NCBI GenBank assembly: GCA_002369195.1 | Contig: DFEW01000058.1 | Coordinates: 42,768-52,620 of the forward strand | DNA length: 9,853 nt | Source: Christensenella sp. UBA3792 | Lineage (GTDB): Bacteria; Bacillota; Clostridia; Christensenellales; CAG-138 | Direction: 5' to 3' | Part shown: piece by piece, positions 6,728-9,853 of the stretch | How the letters are laid out: each line of letters starts with the position of its first letter | How positions within the stretch are numbered: position 1 is the stretch's first letter | Position numbers and translations under genes: made by a program | The notes under the pieces: generated by a model | Told to the model about the DNA's origin: nothing | The model's input: the letters and a program-made list of their open reading frames with translations, nothing else | Database searches by the model: none

Positions 6728-7549
6728 CTACGGCTGTTCGGCGCGCGGACGGTCGGCGCTCGGCGCGTGACCGAACCGCTTTTGATAGGCGCGGTAGAAC
6801 GCCGAATAATCCGAAAAGCCGCAGGCATACGCGCTCTTTTGCGCGCTCTCTCCGCGCTGCAGCATGGCGCGGGCGGCAAGCAGCCGCTTCATCAGCACAT
6901 ATTCCCACAGCGAGGTTCCGGTCGCTTCGCGAAACAGCCGTCCGGTCTGCGAAACGCTTCTCGCAAAACGCCGGCTCAGCGCGGTGAGCGAAAGCTCTTC
7001 GAACAAATGCGCGTTGACGTACCCGACCAGTTGCGCTTCCGGTCCGTCCTGCGCCGGTGCGTCGCCGCAGACCTTCGGGTACACGGCGGCAAGCGCGGTC
7101 AAAAGACACAGCAATCGCGCGGTGATTTCGAAGCGCTCCAGTCCCTGCGGGGGAGAGAAGTCCGAAAAGACGTCTGAAAGCGTCTTGAACCGCGCGGCGG
7201 GATAGTGATTGTGCAGTCCCAAGGGACGCGCGAAAAACGGCTGCAGCAGCCGTCCGTTCGGGTCGATCTCGCGCAGGATCTGCGGCGAAAAATGCACGGC
7301 GATGCGCCGGTACGGTTCATCCGGCTCGATCAGCAGCTTGTGCGTTTCCGCAGGCCGCATCAGCAGAATATCCCCGCTTGCAAGCGGATACTGTGTGCCC
7401 TCGACAAGGTAGCGCCCCCTGCCCGACAGAAAGCAGTAAACCTCTGGCATTTCATGCGCATGCACGGAAAACGACTCCGGATCCGGCTTCGCATCCAGCG
7501 TATGATGACAGTATAGATCCGCGTCGCGGTACGAAAACAAGCGCTTCAT
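6728..7549 (-). CDS. AraC-family transcriptional regulator (cupin plus double HTH)
   Basis: A 273-residue regulator. The N-terminal cupin sensor domain (about 1-95) shows HAHEMPEVYCFLSGRGRYLVEG (30-51, with His30, His32 and Glu34) and PLASGDILLMRPAETHKL (55-72). Such domains usually bind a sugar or sugar acid. The C-terminal AraC DNA-binding domain (about 172-265) shows LTALSRRFARSVSQTGRLFREATGTSLWEYV (first HTH, 188-218) and RGESAQKSAYACGFSDYSAFYRAYQKRFGHAP (second HTH and family signature, 232-263). I chose the ATG at 7547-7549 because GGGAGGAG (7553-7560) precedes it; an in-frame ATG six codons upstream (7567) has no such site and overlaps the predicted -10. It is divergent from the kinase-gnd operon and lies just upstream of the symporter gene on the same strand, so it is the prime candidate regulator for both. 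The effector is unknown. Confidence 0.93.
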   Translation of the reverse strand: MKRLFSYRDADLYCHHTLDAKPDPESFSVHAHEMPEVYCFLSGRGRYLVEGTQYPLASGDILLMRPAETHKLLIEPDEPYRRIAVHFSPQILREIDPNGRLLQPFFARPLGLHNHYPAARFKTLSDVFSDFSPPQGLERFEITARLLCLLTALAAVYPKVCGDAPAQDGPEAQLVGYVNAHLFEELSLTALSRRFARSVSQTGRLFREATGTSLWEYVLMKRLLAARAMLQRGESAQKSAYACGFSDYSAFYRAYQKRFGHAPSADRPRAEQP

Positions 7550-7565
7550 ATGCTCCTCCCAAGCC

Positions 7566-7594
7566 ATTGTAACAGGTTTTGCGCAGATTTACAA
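7566..7594 (-). promoter_or_regulatory. Promoter of the AraC-family gene
   Basis: On the minus strand, TTGTAA (7589-7594), a 17-bp spacer and TACAAT (7566-7571) preceded by TGT form a good extended -10 promoter. The predicted start near 7559 leaves a leader of only about 10 nt, just enough for the GGAGGAG. A second weaker possibility uses TTGCAT (7612-7617 on this strand) with a poor -10 farther upstream. Confidence 0.55.
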
Positions 7595-7611
7595 TATAAA
7601 TAAACAAAGAA

Positions 7612-7630
7612 TGCAATTCCATTGCAATTC
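7612..7630 (+). promoter_or_regulatory. Putative AraC-type operator: two TGCAATTC repeats
   Basis: TGCAATTC occurs at 7612-7619 and again at 7623-7630, an 11-bp period, or one helical turn, as AraC-family proteins prefer. The same stretch also contains a perfect inverted repeat, TGCAAT-TCC-ATTGCA (7612-7626). It covers the -35 position (7617-7622) of the kinase promoter and lies about 50-70 bp upstream of the predicted AraC-gene start. It is thus suited to activating the kinase operon and controlling the regulator. The assignment to the neighbouring regulator is inference. Confidence 0.5.
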
Positions 7631-7639
7631 AAATGACGC

Positions 7640-7645
7640 TATACT
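7640..7645 (+). promoter_or_regulatory. -10 element of the kinase-gnd promoter (activator-dependent type)
   Basis: TATACT at 7640-7645 is a good -10, but the sequence 17 bp upstream is TTCCAT (7617-7622), a very poor -35, and there is no TG extension. This suggests a promoter needing an activator bound over the -35, which is where the TGCAATTC repeats lie. Predicted start is near 7652, about 22 nt before the ATG. Confidence 0.5.
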
Positions 7646-7673
7646 GGTGACAAGAACGAAAAGGAGACCGTTT

Positions 7674-8753
7674 ATGAACATCCATCCGAACGAACATGCG
7701 CGCTATGCGCTTGCCACCGTCACGAGCATGGGCGTGCGCATTTCGCCGCTCGACCGCATGCCGGTGCACGACAGCAACCTATTCTATCTGCAGGCGACGA
7801 GTGCGGAAAGCAATGTGCTGAACGTCGCCGCGTCGCTGGGCAAGGAATGTCTTGTCTTGACCCGCTTTGTCGAGGGCAGCCCGATCGCGGCATTCATCAA
7901 AGCGCAGCTTCGCGCAAGAAACCTCCGATATGAGGGCAAAGAGATTGCACCGGACGGACCGTGGGGTGTACGTCACCAGTTCAACGTCGCGGACATGGGC
8001 TTCGGCCTGCGCGCACCGCGGGTCTGGAACGACCGCGCCGGTGAGGTCGGACGGACGATCACCGAGGACGATTTCGACCTCGAACGGATCTTTTCGCGTG
8101 AGAAGGTCGGCATTCTGCATCTGTCCGGTCTGATCGCCGCCATGAGCCCCAAAACGACGCAATGCTGTCTTGCGGTCGCGAGGGCGGCGAAGGCGCACGG
8201 AACACTCATCAGCTTCGATCTGAACTACCGCGCAAGCTTCTGGAAGGGACGCGAAGCGGAGCTTTCCGAGGCATTCGCGGAGATTGCGAAAGAGGCGGAC
8301 ATTCTGATCGGAAACGAGGAGGATTTTCAGCTCTGCCTCGGTCTTAAGGGACCGGAAGCGGGCGGAAAGGATCTTTCGGACAAGATCGACAGCTTCAAAG
8401 CGATGATCGAAACGGTGCGCCGCACGTACCCGAACGTACGCGTCTGCGCGACGACGCTGCGGCAGGTGCTGTCCGCCAACGAGCATCTTTGGGGCGCGAT
8501 CCTGTGCGCGGACGGTGAATGGTTCGTCGAACAGCTGCGTCCGATCCCGGTCATGGACCGCATCGGCGGCGGCGACGGCTTCTCCGGCGGGCTGCTCTAC
8601 GGCGTCCTTTCGGGATGGGAACCGCAAAAATGGCTGCAGTTCGGCTGGGCAAGCGGCGCTTTGGCGGCGTCCTCGAAGAACGACTACGCCGAGCCGGCGG
8701 ACGAAAAGCAGGTATGGGACATCTATGCGGGCAACGCCCGCGTGCAGCGATAA
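7674..8753 (+). CDS. PfkB-family sugar kinase, 2-keto-3-deoxygluconate kinase-like
   Basis: A 359-residue ribokinase/PfkB-family kinase, expected to transfer phosphate from ATP to a sugar or sugar acid in the cytoplasm. SAESNVLNVAASLG (43-56) matches the family's N-terminal substrate segment. SGLIAAMSP (151-159) and FDLNYRASFW (181-190) resemble 2-keto-3-deoxygluconate (KDG) kinases. The anion-hole and catalytic-base motif is DRIGGGDGFSGGL (295-307), with Asp301 as the expected base; the usual form is D-T-x-G-A-G-D-x-F, and DRIGGGD is, to my knowledge, seen in KDG-kinase-like members. It is slightly longer than typical (310-340). AAGGAG at 7661-7666 lies 7 nt before the ATG. It heads an operon with gnd, 16 nt downstream, divergent from the AraC-family regulator. 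The usual KDG partner, KDPG aldolase (eda), is not in the window, so the substrate remains open. Confidence 0.85.
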   Translation: MNIHPNEHARYALATVTSMGVRISPLDRMPVHDSNLFYLQATSAESNVLNVAASLGKECLVLTRFVEGSPIAAFIKAQLRARNLRYEGKEIAPDGPWGVRHQFNVADMGFGLRAPRVWNDRAGEVGRTITEDDFDLERIFSREKVGILHLSGLIAAMSPKTTQCCLAVARAAKAHGTLISFDLNYRASFWKGREAELSEAFAEIAKEADILIGNEEDFQLCLGLKGPEAGGKDLSDKIDSFKAMIETVRRTYPNVRVCATTLRQVLSANEHLWGAILCADGEWFVEQLRPIPVMDRIGGGDGFSGGLLYGVLSGWEPQKWLQFGWASGALAASSKNDYAEPADEKQVWDIYAGNARVQR

Positions 8754-8769
8754 AGGGAGGATTTGAAAC

Positions 8770-9853
8770 ATGCAGAAAGCGGATATCGGATTGATCGGTC
8801 TCGCCGTCATGGGCGAGAATCTCGTGATGAACATGGAATCCAAGGGCTTTACGGTCGCGGTCTACAACCGCACGGTCGAGAAGGTCGACCGCTTCACCGA
8901 AGGCCGCGCAAAGGGAAAGAACATCGTCGGCTGCCATTCGCTTGAGGAACTGAAAGCCGCGCTTGCCGTGCCGCGCAAGGTGTTTTTGATGGTCAAGGCG
9001 GGGCAGGCGGTCGATGATTTCATCGAAAAGCTGCTGACCATTCTGGAACCCGGCGACATCATCATTGACGGCGGCAACAGCCATTTTCCGGACACGATCC
9101 GCAGAACAGCATATGTCGAAAGCAAGGGACTGCTGTACGTCGGCTGCGGCGTATCCGGCGGCGAGGAAGGCGCGCTCAAAGGTCCTTCGATGATGCCCGG
9201 CGGTTCGCCTGCGGCATGGGCGCAGGTCAAGCCAATCTTCCAAAGCATCTGCGCGAAGGTCGAGGACGGCTCGCCGTGCTGCGACTGGGTCGGCGAAAAC
9301 GGCGCGGGTCATTTTGTAAAGATGGTGCATAACGGCATCGAGTACGGCGATATGCAGCTCATCTGCGAGGCGTATCAGCTTTTGAAGGACGGTCTCGGAC
9401 TGACCTCCGACGAGCTGCACGACGTGTTCGCGGCATGGAACGAGACGGAGCTTGACAGCTATCTGATCGAGATCACGCGCGACATCTTCGGCTATCGCGA
9501 CGAACACGGCGAAACGACGGTCGAGCATATTCTCGACAAGGCGGGGCAGAAGGGAACCGGCAAGTGGACCGGCATCGCGGCGCTCGACGAGGCGGTTCCG
9601 CTGACGCTGATTTCCGAAGCGGTCTTTGCCCGCTGCCTGTCCGCGCAAAAGGACGAGCGCGTCAAGGCGTCCGCGCTGTATTCGCGCGAGATCCCAGCGT
9701 TTGAAGGCGACAAAGCGGCCTTTATCGAAGCGATCCGCAAGGCGCTGTACGCGAGCAAGATCGTCTCTTATGCGCAGGGCTACACGCTGATGCGCGCAGC
9801 GGCAAAGACGTACGGATGGAACCTCAATTACGGCGGCATCGCGCTGATGTGGC
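8770..9853 (+). CDS. gnd: 6-phosphogluconate dehydrogenase, decarboxylating (3' end outside window)
   Basis: The gene runs off the right edge; 361 of the roughly 470 residues of the long form are seen. It oxidises and decarboxylates 6-phosphogluconate to ribulose 5-phosphate, an oxidative pentose phosphate step. Residues 1-35 are the Rossmann nucleotide fold (GLIGLAVMGENL). Asn33-Arg34-Thr35 after the second strand fits NADP preference. Conserved segments include IIDGGNSHFPDT (98-109), GVSGGEEGALKGPSMMPGG (127-145, substrate loop) and GAGHFVKMVHNGIEYGDMQ (178-196) with the expected Lys184, His187, Asn188, Glu191 and Tyr192. The all-alpha dimer domain follows (AGQKGTGKW near 258-266). GGGAGG at 8755-8760 lies 9 nt before the ATG at 8770. 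Only 16 nt separate it from the kinase stop, with no terminator or clear promoter, so it is co-transcribed. No defect is seen in the visible part. Confidence 0.95.
   Translation, partial: MQKADIGLIGLAVMGENLVMNMESKGFTVAVYNRTVEKVDRFTEGRAKGKNIVGCHSLEELKAALAVPRKVFLMVKAGQAVDDFIEKLLTILEPGDIIIDGGNSHFPDTIRRTAYVESKGLLYVGCGVSGGEEGALKGPSMMPGGSPAAWAQVKPIFQSICAKVEDGSPCCDWVGENGAGHFVKMVHNGIEYGDMQLICEAYQLLKDGLGLTSDELHDVFAAWNETELDSYLIEITRDIFGYRDEHGETTVEHILDKAGQKGTGKWTGIAALDEAVPLTLISEAVFARCLSAQKDERVKASALYSREIPAFEGDKAAFIEAIRKALYASKIVSYAQGYTLMRAAAKTYGWNLNYGGIALMW

Noticed and set aside
7779..8843. Long minus-strand frame opposite the kinase gene
   Set aside because: Arg-rich shadow of the kinase; no conserved motif or start signal.
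8551..9648. 365-codon minus-strand frame opposite gnd
   Set aside because: Shadow frame; gnd on the plus strand has all family motifs.
1..9853. Search for defence systems, CRISPR, tRNA/rRNA, insertion sequences or prophage genes
   Set aside because: No repeat arrays, transposase motifs, RNA-gene signatures or nuclease/toxin motifs were seen; base composition looks uniform apart from AT-rich promoter regions.

Overview
The window looks like chromosomal DNA from a high-GC member of the Bacillota, most likely class Clostridia. This is inferred from strong AGGAGG-type ribosome binding sites, sigma-A promoters with extended -10 elements (TGnTATACT, TGnTACAAT), short intergenic gaps and the families present. 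The organism cannot be named from the sequence. There are no RNA genes, insertion sequences, CRISPR arrays or phage genes, and no gap between genes exceeds 300 bases. The theme is glycoside and sugar-acid use together with small-molecule stress control.

Left part (1-1777). A truncated dienelactone-hydrolase-like gene reads leftward. A MerR regulator of the AdhR/YyaN type reads rightward. Their promoters overlap head to head; the hydrolase promoter has the stretched 19-bp spacer typical of MerR-controlled promoters. The merR gene ends in a hairpin terminator whose T-run also holds the stop codon of a convergent YczE-family membrane protein gene. A divergent intergenic region follows, with promoters for yczE (leftward) and an esterase (rightward).

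Middle part (1778-6727). A cytoplasmic type-B carboxylesterase and a GH31 alpha-glycosidase are translationally coupled (ATGA overlap) and end at a strong hairpin. Converging on that hairpin is a GPH/MFS-type sugar:cation symporter with its own extended -10 promoter. Transporter, esterase and glycosidase could together import and dismantle an acylated or otherwise esterified alpha-glycoside inside the cell; this is inference from context.

Right part (6728-9853). An AraC-family regulator (cupin plus double HTH) is divergent from an operon of a PfkB-type sugar kinase, closest in motifs to 2-keto-3-deoxygluconate kinases, and gnd (6-phosphogluconate dehydrogenase, cut by the window edge). The kinase promoter has a good -10 but almost no -35. 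A repeated TGCAATTC motif, spaced one helical turn, lies where an AraC-type activator would bind. A single TGCAAT copy covers the -35 of the symporter promoter, so the regulator may control both. No wholly new system is evident. The best leads are the AraC operator, the kinase-gnd pairing with no Entner-Doudoroff partner in view, the esterase-GH31 module with a WNDNNEY active-site motif, and the overlapping MerR promoters.
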